A DNA stretch of 64,000 nt from an uncultured Eubacteriales bacterium (GTDB taxonomy: Bacteria > Bacillota > Clostridia > Oscillospirales > Oscillospiraceae), in assembly GCA_900545815.1 (NCBI GenBank), contig URAM01000006.1, forward strand, positions 6,510 through 70,509. The letters run 5' to 3'. The notes under the pieces are model-generated. The model did no database searches and had not been told where the DNA came from. It saw only the letters and a list, made by a program, of their open reading frames with translations. A program made the position numbers and the translations under genes. Positions 17,602-25,551 of the stretch are shown in pieces. Within the stretch, counting starts at the first letter, position 1. Each line of letters opens with the position of its first letter.

Positions 17602-17663
17602 TGTGGACATCCCTGTGGATTGCTGTGCATAACCTTGTGCAAACTGTGCATAAGTGTGGAAGA
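17602..17663 (+). repeat. Six DnaA-box-like 9-mers in direct orientation
   Basis: The malic enzyme-DUF554 gap (17540-17848) has no gene. It holds TGTGGACAT, TGTGGATTG, TGTGCATAA, TGTGCAAAC, TGTGCATAA and TGTGGAAGA starting at 17602, 17614, 17624, 17636, 17645 and 17655. Steps of 9-12 bp put them roughly on one face of the helix. Each is one to three mismatches from TGTGGATAA, the complement of the DnaA box. The same TGTGCATAA variant occurs in the oriC region as TTATGCACA. Confidence 0.5.
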
Positions 17664-17800
17664 AAGGGGTGTTCTGTTCCATTTTCTGCCCTTTTATCCC
17701 GCCAAATTTCCCCTCTTGCGCCATCCTCATTATGTTTACAAGCTGGCTTTTCGCAAGCGCATCCCCTGTCACACTGCATCGTTTTCTCCATTGCAGCAGA

Positions 17801-17840
17801 AAAACACCTCCTGGTTTTCCAAGCAAATCAGGAGGTGTCT
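17801..17840 (-). terminator. Intrinsic terminator of DUF554 gene
   Basis: ACACCTCCTG and its complement form a 10-bp stem with a 15-nt loop. On the minus strand it is followed by a T-run, just past the DUF554 stop. Confidence 0.85.
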
Positions 17841-17848
17841 TTGTGCGG

Positions 17849-18568
17849 TCAGAAGGGCAAATATGCCCAAGCGGCGGCGAAGATCAGAGCGGGCAGAAGG
17901 TTCGCCACCTTGATCTTCTGGTGGAACATGGTGTTGACGCCCACGCAGAGAATCAGTCCGTCTCCCACCAGAGAGATATTGTCCAGCGCCGCCTGGGTGA
18001 TGAAGGGTGCAATGGCGGCTGCCAGCAGGGTCACGCTGCCCTGGAGCAAAAAGACTGGGAGGGCGGAGAAGATACACCCCTTACCCATGGAAGCAGTCAT
18101 AACGAAGATGATGATGCAGTCCAAAATTGCTTTGGTCACCAGCACGGAGCTGTCTCCGGTCAATCCATCCTGGATGGAGCCAACGATGGCCATAGCGCCG
18201 ATGCAGACGGTGAGGGAGGCGGTAACAAAGGCGTCCACAAATTTGTTGTCGCTGCTGTTGCCGCTCTTCTCCCGCAAAAACGCCCCAAAGGTCTGGGTGT
18301 GGTGCTCCAGGTTGATGGCCTCCCCCACCAGGGCACCCAAGGCCAGGGACACAATCATCATCATGACCCCCTGAGTCTCCAGCTGACCGTTTTGGAGGGT
18401 GAGCATCTCGCTGCACACGCCACCCAGGCTCAGCAGGATGACGCTCAGCCCCATGGCGCTCATGAGGGTCTCTTGGAATCGTTCCTTTAATCCTCTTTGA
18501 AAGAAGGCGCCGACCACACCGCCGGCGATGATGGCGCCGGTATTGATGAGGGTTCCCAGCATAATCAT
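17849..18568 (-). CDS. DUF554 family membrane protein
   Basis: A 239-aa integral membrane protein of the DUF554 (YdfK-like) family; possibly a transporter, function unknown. It opens MIMLGTLINTGAIIAGGVVGAFFQRG, the characteristic family start, and has about six to seven hydrophobic segments with repeated small residues (VTLLAAAIAPFITQAALDNISLVGDGLI). The ATG at 18568 follows AAAGAGAGAA; a long open frame upstream overlaps the neighbouring oxidoreductase gene and is not a plausible start. It lies 76 bp downstream of that gene and ends at a clear terminator. Confidence 0.9.
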   Translation of the reverse strand: MIMLGTLINTGAIIAGGVVGAFFQRGLKERFQETLMSAMGLSVILLSLGGVCSEMLTLQNGQLETQGVMMMIVSLALGALVGEAINLEHHTQTFGAFLREKSGNSSDNKFVDAFVTASLTVCIGAMAIVGSIQDGLTGDSSVLVTKAILDCIIIFVMTASMGKGCIFSALPVFLLQGSVTLLAAAIAPFITQAALDNISLVGDGLILCVGVNTMFHQKIKVANLLPALIFAAAWAYLPF

Positions 18569-18644
18569 AATGGTTCTCTCTTTTCTTTCGATTGGGAAAC
18601 AAAACCCGCATTTGATGCAGGTCTTGTCATGCGGTTGTATGAGG

Positions 18645-20039
18645 TTACGCCTGATCCAGACGTTCCGCAATGACCCGAGCCACCTTGATGCCGGAAGCGC
18701 CAGCCTGCGCCAGGCCACGGGTGGTACCTGCGCCATCGCCAATGGCAAAGAAGTTGCGCAGGGGTGTCTCCAGTTCACTGGAGAGCTGGATACGGGAGGA
18801 ATAGAACTTGACCTCTGCGCCATAGAGCAACGTATCATAGTTTGCTGTGCCGGGCGCCAGCTTGTCCAGGGCGTAGATCATCTCGATGATGTCATCCAGC
18901 TGCCGTTTGGGCAGCGCCAGGGACAAATCGCCGGGGACGGCAGCGGTCAGGGTGGGGCGGGTGAAGGATTTGGCCATGCGATGCTCGTTGGAGCGGACGC
19001 CTTTGACCAGATCGCCAAACCGCTGCACCAGGACGCCGCCAGCCAGCATATTGCTCAAGGAGGCAATGTGCTTGCCGTAGCGATAAGGCTCGTTAAACGG
19101 CTCGGTGAACCGGTTGGACACCAGCAGGGCAAAGTTGGTGTTCTCGCTGCGCAGAGACGGATCGGAATAGCTGTGACCGTTGACGGTGTTGATGCCTTCC
19201 ACGCTCTCGGCCACCACATGACCGTAGGGGTTCATGCAGAAGGTACGCACCTGGTCGCCGTACTGCTTGGTGCGGTAGAGGAGCTTGGACTCATAGACCA
19301 CGTTGGTGATATGCTCGAACACCTTGGCAGGCAGCTCCACACGGACGCCAATATCCACCTGATTGTTGATGAGCTTGATCCCCAGATCCTTACACTGGGT
19401 GGCGAACCACTCTGCGCCGGATCGGCCGGGGGCAGCCACCAGGTAGGTGCAGTCCACATCCCCTTGGTCGGTGACGAGCCGATAGCCGTCGTTCAACTGC
19501 TCGATCTTTTCCACAGAGACGTTGAAGCGGTACTCGATCTTGTCCTTCTGATCCTCATAAATGTTGGTCAAGATCTGTAGGTTCCGCTCTGTTCCCAAGT
19601 GCTTACACTGGGCTTGGAGCAGGTGCAGGTCGTATTTCAGCGCTTCGATTTCCAGTGCCCGTGCTTCAGGGGTAGAGGTGGAGTAGCGTTCGATGGTGGC
19701 GCCGTGCGCGACGTTGATGCTGTCCACATACTCGATCAGCTCCATGACCTCTGCCGGTTCCATATAATCGGTGAGCCAACCGCCAAACTGTGTGGTGAAG
19801 TTGAACTTGCCGTCAGAGAATGCGCCTGCACCGCCGAAGCCGCACATGGTGTCGCAGGTTTTACAGTGGACGCAGGTTTTCACCTTGCCCGCCACAATGG
19901 GACATTTTCTGGAATAGATATCTTTCCCCTGTTCCACAACGACAATCTCTAGTTCCGGATGCAGCTTCTTCAATTCATAGCCGGCAAAGATCCCGGCCTC
20001 GCCGCAGCCAATGATGGCAACATCTGCCTTGGTCTTCAT
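18645..20039 (-). CDS. FAD-dependent oxidoreductase, COG2509-like
   Basis: Probable flavoprotein dehydrogenase; substrate unknown. The 464-aa protein begins with the dinucleotide fold ADVAIIGCGEAG (about residues 5-16). At about residues 55-75 it has CVHCKTCDTMCGFGGAGAFS, a CX2CX2CX3C set that could bind an iron-sulfur cluster, followed by the family FSDGKFN motif. GDGAGTTRGLAQAGASG near the C-terminus closes the FAD site. It precedes the DUF554 gene on the same strand, so the two may be co-transcribed. Confidence 0.88.
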   Translation of the reverse strand: MKTKADVAIIGCGEAGIFAGYELKKLHPELEIVVVEQGKDIYSRKCPIVAGKVKTCVHCKTCDTMCGFGGAGAFSDGKFNFTTQFGGWLTDYMEPAEVMELIEYVDSINVAHGATIERYSTSTPEARALEIEALKYDLHLLQAQCKHLGTERNLQILTNIYEDQKDKIEYRFNVSVEKIEQLNDGYRLVTDQGDVDCTYLVAAPGRSGAEWFATQCKDLGIKLINNQVDIGVRVELPAKVFEHITNVVYESKLLYRTKQYGDQVRTFCMNPYGHVVAESVEGINTVNGHSYSDPSLRSENTNFALLVSNRFTEPFNEPYRYGKHIASLSNMLAGGVLVQRFGDLVKGVRSNEHRMAKSFTRPTLTAAVPGDLSLALPKRQLDDIIEMIYALDKLAPGTANYDTLLYGAEVKFYSSRIQLSSELETPLRNFFAIGDGAGTTRGLAQAGASGIKVARVIAERLDQA

Positions 20040-20114
20040 AACGAAGGGTCTCCTTCCAAATCAAAGGTGCTTGGCAGAGAGACACTCTCCACCAATTTTC
20101 TATTGTAGCACGGA

Positions 20115-20143
20115 TTGTCAATTTCGCACAACCCTGATATACT
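20115..20143 (+). promoter_or_regulatory. Promoter of the CPBP protease gene
   Basis: TTGTCA, 17 bp, TATACT on the plus strand, about 90 bp upstream of the ATG at 20234. Confidence 0.65.
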
Positions 20144-20233
20144 AACATTACTCGGACAGCAGAGAAAAAAGCATCTTTTCCCCTTCGAAATGACGCCATT
20201 CCTGCTCTCTCACTTTCAAAAGGAGGCGATTTC

Positions 20234-21139
20234 ATGGAACAAACGATCTCCCCCCGTCAGCTGCGCCGGTGGTTTGGCCGAGTCGCGCTGACCCTGCTGA
20301 TCACCTTCGTGGTCTCCCAAGCCCTGTCCTATCTGTCCGTACAGATCTGGATGACCTTCGTAGGCTGGACCAACTACACCATCCTGATGTTCCTCAACGA
20401 CTTCTGCGTCTATGTCCCCAGTATCCTCCTCATCCCTCTGCTTCTGCGCAGTCTCCCTCAGCAGCCGCCCGCTCCAGTCAATCCCCTGTCTGGGCAGGAG
20501 AAATTTCTGGCTGTTGTCTTTTCCCTCGGCTCCGGCTATCTATTCTCTTATGTGACCTTGGCGCTCATCCATGTCCTGGAAGGGTTCGTGGGACAGTCCT
20601 CAGGCAATGCCGTGTCCGCCATGGAATCTGCCCTGCCGCCGGTGACCGCCATTTTGACCTTTGTGGTGGTGGCTCCCATAGCAGAGGAGTTCATTTTCCG
20701 CCGACTGCTGCTGGATCGGGTGCGTATCTTCGGTGACGGCGCCGCCATCCTCATCGGCGGGGCGGCTTTTGGGTTGTTCCACGGGAACCTGAACCAGACG
20801 TTGTACGCCTTTGTGCTGGGCGCAGTCTTTTCCGCCATCGTATTGCTGACCAACCGTCTGCGCTACACCATCGGCATCCATATGCTCATCAACGGCATCA
20901 GCGTGCTGACCACCCTGGTAGAGTCCGACCTGCTGGATTACCTGCTGGCCTGTGTCATCCTGTTCTCCATCTGCTTCTCGGTGGTGCTTTTCTTCGTGCG
21001 CCGGAAGCATTACACCTTGGAACCTGGGCCGCTGCCCTTCTCCCGAGCGGAGAAAGCACACGCCTGCTTCACCTCCCCTTGGGTGTGGGTTCTGCTGGTG
21101 GGCGGCTTGCTGTTCAGCGGCGTTAGTATTTTTCTATAA
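20234..21139 (+). CDS. CPBP-family intramembrane metalloprotease
   Basis: Membrane-embedded glutamic-type/metallo CAAX-like protease (ABI family); target unknown. The 301-aa protein has about eight hydrophobic segments. The diagnostic motifs are EEFIFRR (EExxxR) near residue 150 and FGLFHGN (FxxxH) near 178. AAAGGAGGCG precedes the ATG. It is monocistronic, between its own promoter and a bidirectional terminator. Members of this family process prenylated proteins or protect against bacteriocins; nothing here decides which. Confidence 0.92.
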   Translation: MEQTISPRQLRRWFGRVALTLLITFVVSQALSYLSVQIWMTFVGWTNYTILMFLNDFCVYVPSILLIPLLLRSLPQQPPAPVNPLSGQEKFLAVVFSLGSGYLFSYVTLALIHVLEGFVGQSSGNAVSAMESALPPVTAILTFVVVAPIAEEFIFRRLLLDRVRIFGDGAAILIGGAAFGLFHGNLNQTLYAFVLGAVFSAIVLLTNRLRYTIGIHMLINGISVLTTLVESDLLDYLLACVILFSICFSVVLFFVRRKHYTLEPGPLPFSRAEKAHACFTSPWVWVLLVGGLLFSGVSIFL

Positions 21140-21142
21140 TCG

Positions 21143-21173
21143 AAACGGAGAATCCGAATCGGATTCTCCGTTT
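21143..21173. terminator. Bidirectional terminator between CPBP protease and prmA
   Basis: A 14-bp stem (AAACGGAGAATCCG and its complement) with an AAT loop, followed by T-runs on each strand. It separates two convergent genes. Confidence 0.9.
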
Positions 21174-21175
21174 TC

Positions 21176-22153
21176 TCATGCCTTCTGTTTTGCGGTGTAG
21201 CTGACCCAGCCCTCTCTGTACCGAGTCTCCAAAACTTCGAACCCGTGGGCTTCTAAGGCGTTCTTCACATCCTCCGCCCGATGTTCGATGATGCCAGAGG
21301 TGAGGAACAGGCCGTCCGGTTTCAGGTACTCCCCAGCCACGGCGGTCAAGGGGATGATGACGTCAGCGATGATATTGGCCACCACCAGGTCGTATTTCCC
21401 CGCCAAGCTGGCCTTTAACTCCGGATCCTGGTTGATGTCGCCGGTATAGCAGCGGAACCGATCCGTGCCGATGCCGTTATAGGAAGCGTTCTCCGCCGCC
21501 ACACGGGAGGCTTTGGGGTCGATGTCACAGCCCACGGCTTCCTTTGCGCCCAAGAGCACGGCGGCGATGGCTAAGATACCGCTGCCGGTACCCAGATCCA
21601 ACACCCGATCCCCAGGTTTCACATAGCGCTCTACCCCTTCCAGGCAAAGGCGGGTGGTGCCGTGGCTGCCGGTGCCGAAGATGAGGCCGGGGTTCAGGTA
21701 CACCGGCTGGCGTCCCTGGGGGACAGGCTCCCCTCGCATCCACTCAGGAACCACATAGAGCTTTTCGCCCACCGGGAAGGGCTGATAGTACTGCTTCCAA
21801 TTCTCCGACCAATCTTCTTCCCGCAGGGATGTGGTGGAGATGGCCAAGGTGCCAGCATCCTTGCCCACCCGCTGACGGAAGGCTTCCAATCCGGCTTCCA
21901 CCTCTGCCAGGCGGGCTTTGCCGTCCTCGTCCTCGGTCACATAAAATTTCACCCGAGAGACACCCTTCCAGGCGGCTTTCAGGGCATCGTCCACCTCGTC
22001 CCAATAAGCTTTGTTCTCCGCCATGAACTCGTTCAAGTCCGCTTCATTTTCCAGGGACAGCCCCACGATGCCGCAGCCGGTCAAATAGGCCGCCACATCA
22101 TCCAAGCACTCTGGCGTAGTGTCAATGGCCACTTCCAGCCAATACTGATCCAT
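21176..22153 (-). CDS. prmA: Ribosomal protein L11 methyltransferase
   Basis: Uses SAM to methylate L11. The 325-aa protein has an N-terminal substrate-recognition domain and a class I methyltransferase domain with VLDLGTGSGILAIAA and the catalytic-side loop NIIADVI. Both are characteristic of PrmA, as is the phrase PGLIFGTGSHGTTRLCLE ahead of motif I. Its stop sits just past the shared terminator. In many Firmicutes it accompanies dnaJ and rsmE; here it stands alone. Confidence 0.95.
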   Translation of the reverse strand: MDQYWLEVAIDTTPECLDDVAAYLTGCGIVGLSLENEADLNEFMAENKAYWDEVDDALKAAWKGVSRVKFYVTEDEDGKARLAEVEAGLEAFRQRVGKDAGTLAISTTSLREEDWSENWKQYYQPFPVGEKLYVVPEWMRGEPVPQGRQPVYLNPGLIFGTGSHGTTRLCLEGVERYVKPGDRVLDLGTGSGILAIAAVLLGAKEAVGCDIDPKASRVAAENASYNGIGTDRFRCYTGDINQDPELKASLAGKYDLVVANIIADVIIPLTAVAGEYLKPDGLFLTSGIIEHRAEDVKNALEAHGFEVLETRYREGWVSYTAKQKA

Positions 22154-22286
22154 GTTATATTCATCCTCTCTTGAATCCAGTTGAGAGCATTTTACTCTAT
22201 TTCTGCATTTTTTTCAATCCACTGGGCAAGCTACTCTTGTTTTCTCACAAAGCTGTGGAAATCTCCACAGGGAAAGGACACTTTGC

Positions 22287-22769
22287 ATGGATTTCAACAA
22301 TCAATACCAACTGTTGCAGGAGGTTTACCGCGGCGCCAAGATGGGGGACATCTCCATTCGGCTCCTGCTGCCCAAGGTGGACAACGCCCGCTTCCGTTCC
22401 GACCTACAGACCCAATTCCGGCAGTATCAGGCCACCGCTTCCAATGCGGAGAACCAGATGAAGGCCATGGGGCGCTGCCCCAAAGAGGTGACCAACGGGA
22501 AATATGCCCTGCTGTGGCTGTCTCTCCAGGGGAACACCTTGTGCAACCGAGAGACTAGTCACCTGGCGGAGATGATGATCCAGGGCAGCAGCATGGGCAT
22601 CGTCTCCCTGACCAAGGCGTTGAATTCCTTCGCCCCACCCACCCAGGCAGACACCCAGCAGGACGCTGCGCCTCCCACGCAGCCGGAACAGCAGGCGCTG
22701 GACTTAGCTCGTGCCACCATTCAGGCAGAGGAGGACAACATCACCCGTCTGAAGGTCTATCTGCAATAA
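22287..22769 (+). CDS. Unknown alpha-helical protein, 160 aa
   Basis: Not recognised. The protein is soluble and mostly helical by composition, with no signal peptide or membrane segment. A conserved-looking core (NQYQLLQEVYRGAKMGDISI, ETSHLAEMMIQGSSMGIVSL) resembles four-helix ferritin-like or spore-coat-type bundles, but no metal ligand set is evident. A Pro/Gln/Thr-rich linker near residues 115-133 precedes a final helix. AAAGGA precedes the ATG. It lies between prmA (opposite strand) and tadA. Confidence 0.7.
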   Translation: MDFNNQYQLLQEVYRGAKMGDISIRLLLPKVDNARFRSDLQTQFRQYQATASNAENQMKAMGRCPKEVTNGKYALLWLSLQGNTLCNRETSHLAEMMIQGSSMGIVSLTKALNSFAPPTQADTQQDAAPPTQPEQQALDLARATIQAEEDNITRLKVYLQ

Positions 22770-22774
22770 CCCTC

Positions 22775-22803
22775 TTGTTTTTTTCCACCGTCTCCTGTAC
22801 ACT
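22775..22803 (+). promoter_or_regulatory. Promoter candidate for tadA
   Basis: TTGTTT, 17 bp, TACACT, directly after the stop of the helical protein gene and 29 bp upstream of the tadA ATG. Confidence 0.5.
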
Positions 22804-22831
22804 GTCCAACAGGACAAGGAGGGTGCGACCC

Positions 22832-23290
22832 ATGACGAAAGAGGAACGCTATATGACACAGGCGCTGGCGCTGGCAGGCCACGCAGCAGCGGCAGAGGAC
22901 ATTCCGGTGGGCTGCGTTGTAGTCAAGGATGGCGCAGTGATCGGCCAAGGGTACAACCGGCGAGTGGCCGGTGCGGACGCCACCGCTCATGCAGAGCTGG
23001 AGGCCATCCGTGCCGCCTGCGCCCAGGTGGGTTCCTGGCGGCTGGACGGGTGCGAGCTATATGTGACGCTGGAGCCTTGTCCTATGTGTGCCGGTGCTAT
23101 GATCAATGCCCGCATCGGCAAGGTGTGGTACGGCGCCAAAAACCCCAAGGCGGGGTGCTGCGGCAGTGTGCTCTCGTTGTTTCAGGAGGGGTTCAACCAC
23201 CGTCCTGTGGTTTACGGCGGTGTATTGGGCGCGGAGTGCGCCAAAGTTTTGCACAACTTTTTCCGCGGCTGTGGAAAAGAAAACATTTAA
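22832..23290 (+). CDS. tadA: tRNA-specific adenosine deaminase
   Basis: Deaminates A34 to inosine in tRNA-Arg(ACG). The 152-aa protein has the zinc-dependent deaminase motifs HAE near residue 52, with the catalytic Glu, and PCPMCAGA near 82 with the two Cys ligands. VWYGAKNPKAGCCGS is the family loop. The ATG at 22832 follows AAGGAGGGTG; nineteen upstream in-frame codons lack a ribosome site. Confidence 0.95.
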   Translation: MTKEERYMTQALALAGHAAAAEDIPVGCVVVKDGAVIGQGYNRRVAGADATAHAELEAIRAACAQVGSWRLDGCELYVTLEPCPMCAGAMINARIGKVWYGAKNPKAGCCGSVLSLFQEGFNHRPVVYGGVLGAECAKVLHNFFRGCGKENI

Positions 23291-23406
23291 TTTAATACTT
23301 CTGTAATACAATTTTACGAATTTTTGTAATAGTCTCTTGGTATCATACACTCGAAAGCAAGAGACAAAGGTTTTTAAGTGCTAGTAGTTTTTTCATTTTC
23401 CTTCTT

Positions 23407-23437
23407 AAGGCAGGTAACTCGACGGGTTACCTGCCTT
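23407..23437 (+). terminator. Terminator-like hairpin after tadA
   Basis: A 12-bp stem (AAGGCAGGTAAC and its complement) with a 7-nt loop, followed by TCCTTTCCC. It lies about 115 bp past the tadA stop and directly before the tandem repeat. The T-run is weak. A second inverted repeat, GTCTCTTG/CAAGAGAC, spans 23332-23365. Confidence 0.55.
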
Positions 23438-23443
23438 TCCTTT

Positions 23444-23829
23444 CCCAAAAAGCTTTGCTTTTTGGGAACCCTTTTCTATTTCACTTGCTCGGTGGAACTG
23501 AATTCCACCTGCGCCAAGGTTTTGCTCCGCAAAACGCTTGAGACGCCAGACTACCGGCGAATTTTTTTCTCCCAAAAAGTCTTTTGCCTGTTTGGGAACC
23601 CTTTTTACTGCACTTGCTCGGTAGAACTGAATTCCGCCTGCGCCAAGGTTTTGCTCCGCAAAACGCTTGAGACGCCGGACTGCCGGCGAATTTTTTTCTC
23701 CCAAAAAGCCTTTTGCCTTTTTGGGAACCCTTTTCTATTTCACTTGCTCGGTGGAACTGAATTCCACCTGCGCCAAGGTTTTGCTCCGCAAAACGCTTGA
23801 GACGCCGGACTACCGGCGAATTTTTTTCT
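23444..23829 (+). repeat. Three-copy tandem repeat, 127-130-bp unit, each with four hairpins
   Basis: Copies run 23444-23570, 23571-23699 and 23700-23829; a fourth starts at 23830 (CCCAAAAAGCT) and breaks off. Each unit has CCCAAA/TTTGGG, GGTGGAA/TTCCACC and GTTTTGC/GCAAAAC hairpins, then GCCGG-ACTA-CCGGC followed by GAATTTTTTT, which looks like a plus-strand intrinsic terminator. Differences between copies are few and partly in loops. The open frames across it on both strands are Phe/Gly/Lys-rich artefacts of the repeat. It fills the 578-bp gap between tadA and the TraX-like gene. Confidence 0.9.
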
Positions 23830-23868
23830 CCCAAAAAGCTGCCAGAATCCGTTCCGAGCAGTTTTTCT

Positions 23869-24558
23869 TCACATCAACTGTGCAATCCCATATAGCACAG
23901 CCAAGTGGATGGGATAATAGAGGTAAAAGAAGGGCTTCCACTGATATTTTCCCCGTTTTCCATTGTACAGCGCCAACACAGGGACGGCTGCCAAGGAGAA
24001 CATTTGGATGCCGCCCATTTCTAAGGCGATCAGGCATAATCCCACGGTCAGTCCCAAGATTTTCTCTCGGTTTCCCTTACCCAACCAGACCAACAGGGGA
24101 GTTATGGTACCCAAAAAGCCATAATCTGTTTCCAATCGTGGAATCAGGCGGAACTGGAAAAGCAAAAAGCAGGCGGTCAATGCCACTGTGAACACGCCAG
24201 CCCAGAGGATGCGGTTGCGCTGAACCAGGGCACGCTCCAGGAGAAAAATCAAGCCGATGGAGCAGGCGAAGGTGATCATAATGGACTGATACAAAGTGTG
24301 TTCCACCCCATAACTGGCGATGGAGCACAGCAGGCCAGTACCGAGAACAGCGAGGAAGTATTTCGCCTTATGCTTGGAATATGTACAGCCTTCTGCAATC
24401 AGGTAGGCAAAGATGGGATAGGCCAATCTCCCTAGGATGCGCAGCAGAACAAGGTCGGGACAGAGAATATATCCGATGTGATCCACCGTCATAGTCACCA
24501 CACCCAGGAGCTTCAGCGCAGTAGCGTTCAGGCCAACGCTTGCTTGAACGGTATTCAT
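23869..24558 (-). CDS. TraX family membrane protein
   Basis: A 229-aa protein with about seven hydrophobic segments. ALKLLGVVTMTVDHIG at the N-terminus and RLAYPIFAYLIAEG are the hallmark of the TraX family, whose founder acetylates F-pilin. Chromosomal Firmicute members probably acylate other surface molecules (inference). No conjugation genes are nearby. AAGGGGG precedes the ATG. Its 3' end abuts the tandem repeat, whose final copy breaks off 40 bp before the stop. Confidence 0.85.
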   Translation of the reverse strand: MNTVQASVGLNATALKLLGVVTMTVDHIGYILCPDLVLLRILGRLAYPIFAYLIAEGCTYSKHKAKYFLAVLGTGLLCSIASYGVEHTLYQSIMITFACSIGLIFLLERALVQRNRILWAGVFTVALTACFLLFQFRLIPRLETDYGFLGTITPLLVWLGKGNREKILGLTVGLCLIALEMGGIQMFSLAAVPVLALYNGKRGKYQWKPFFYLYYPIHLAVLYGIAQLM

Positions 24559-24675
24559 GCCGCTTTTCCCCCTTCAGGTCTTGATTTTTTCTCTTAACAG
24601 TGTAACATTAACCTTATGTTTCAGGTCAATCCCTTTGGGGAAATTTTTTGACTTTTTCCGAGGAGGCGCATTGTT

Positions 24676-25542
24676 ATGGATTTCCACACCCTCTCCCCCC
24701 TCTTTTCCCATGCCGGAGCCGCTGGATGGGGAATGTGCGCCTTCGCCGACCTGGCATTATCCACAGACCAGCTGGAAAAAGCGAACGTCCTCTGTCCTGC
24801 TCCCGCCGGAGTATTCATCGCCGCCTTCCCCTACTGGGCTGGCGCCGACCAGCCCCAGGGCAATCTCTCCTATTACGCCCGTGGAGAAGATTATCATCTG
24901 GCGTTGTCCCGTCGGCTGGGGCAGATCGTTGCCGGATTACAGGCGGAATTTCCCGGGAAAACCTTTGTGCCCGGAGCGGACAACTCCCCCCTGCCCGAAC
25001 GGCAGTGCGCCCGCCTGGCTGGGTTGGGGATTTTGGGGCGGCATGGGCTGGTCATTGTCCCGCCCTATGGAAGCTGGGTATTTTTGGGTACTATCCTGAC
25101 CGATCTCCCCCTTTCCTCTGCCGCTGTACCTGCGCCGGACTGCCCTGGTTGCAACGCCTGCATCCGTGCTTGTCCATCTGGTGCGCTGACAGAAACAGGA
25201 TGCGACATTGACCGATGCCTCTCCGATCTGACCCAAAAGAAAGGGATGCTGACAGCAGAGCAAGAGGAACAGCTGCAAGCGCACCCGCTCATTTGGGGCT
25301 GCGACTGCTGTCAGCTGGCCTGTCCCTACAACCGAGATGCTCAGTCGTCCTCTCTGCCTGAGCTGACCGGTCAAACGCCGGAAGCGCCCTATCTGGCATC
25401 CCTGTCATCCGAAGATTTGGAGGGGCTGACCAACCGTACCTTTCGTGCCGCCTTCGGCAACCGTGCCTTCGCCTGGCGTGGTCCGGCGGTGTTACGACGG
25501 AATCTGGCATGGAAGGGAGAGAAAAAAGATGACAAATTGTGA
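24676..25542 (+). CDS. queG: Epoxyqueuosine reductase (QueG-like), short form
   Basis: Last step of queuosine synthesis: reduces epoxyqueuosine in tRNA using cobalamin and two 4Fe-4S clusters. The 288-aa protein has the DUF1730 domain, the catalytic-region ADNSPLPER and AGLGILGRHGL, and cluster ligands CPGCNACIRACP near residue 156 and CDCCQLACP near 209. It lacks the C-terminal HEAT repeats of longer QueG proteins. GAGGAGG precedes the ATG. No other que genes are in the window. A Noc-site-like palindrome lies inside the gene at 24949-24960. Confidence 0.88.
   Translation: MDFHTLSPLFSHAGAAGWGMCAFADLALSTDQLEKANVLCPAPAGVFIAAFPYWAGADQPQGNLSYYARGEDYHLALSRRLGQIVAGLQAEFPGKTFVPGADNSPLPERQCARLAGLGILGRHGLVIVPPYGSWVFLGTILTDLPLSSAAVPAPDCPGCNACIRACPSGALTETGCDIDRCLSDLTQKKGMLTAEQEEQLQAHPLIWGCDCCQLACPYNRDAQSSSLPELTGQTPEAPYLASLSSEDLEGLTNRTFRAAFGNRAFAWRGPAVLRRNLAWKGEKKDDKL
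24949..24960. promoter_or_regulatory. Candidate Noc-binding site (NBS) inside queG
   Basis: TTTCCCGGGAAA is a perfect 12-bp palindrome; the surrounding 14-mer ATTTCCCGGGAAAA matches the known Noc site ATTTCCCGGGAAAT at 13 of 14 positions. A noc gene with the right specificity residues lies 5.7 kb away. A 12-mer like this is not expected by chance in 64 kb. Confidence 0.55.
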
Positions 25543-25551
25543 AATTCGCCT

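Noticed and set aside
23444..23829. CRISPR array
   Set aside because: The units are contiguous 127-130-bp direct copies with no unique spacers, and no cas genes are nearby.
23405..23834. Open reading frames on both strands through the tandem array
   Set aside because: They repeat the same Phe/Gly/Lys-rich motif, lack ribosome sites and follow the repeat period.
23869..24558. Conjugative or mobile element marked by traX
   Set aside because: No relaxase, integrase, type IV secretion genes or attachment repeats lie nearby; TraX-family proteins are common on chromosomes.
24757..24765. Perfect TTATCCACA in queG as a functional DnaA box
   Set aside because: It is a single isolated 9-mer within coding sequence; one or so is expected by chance in a window this size counting both strands.
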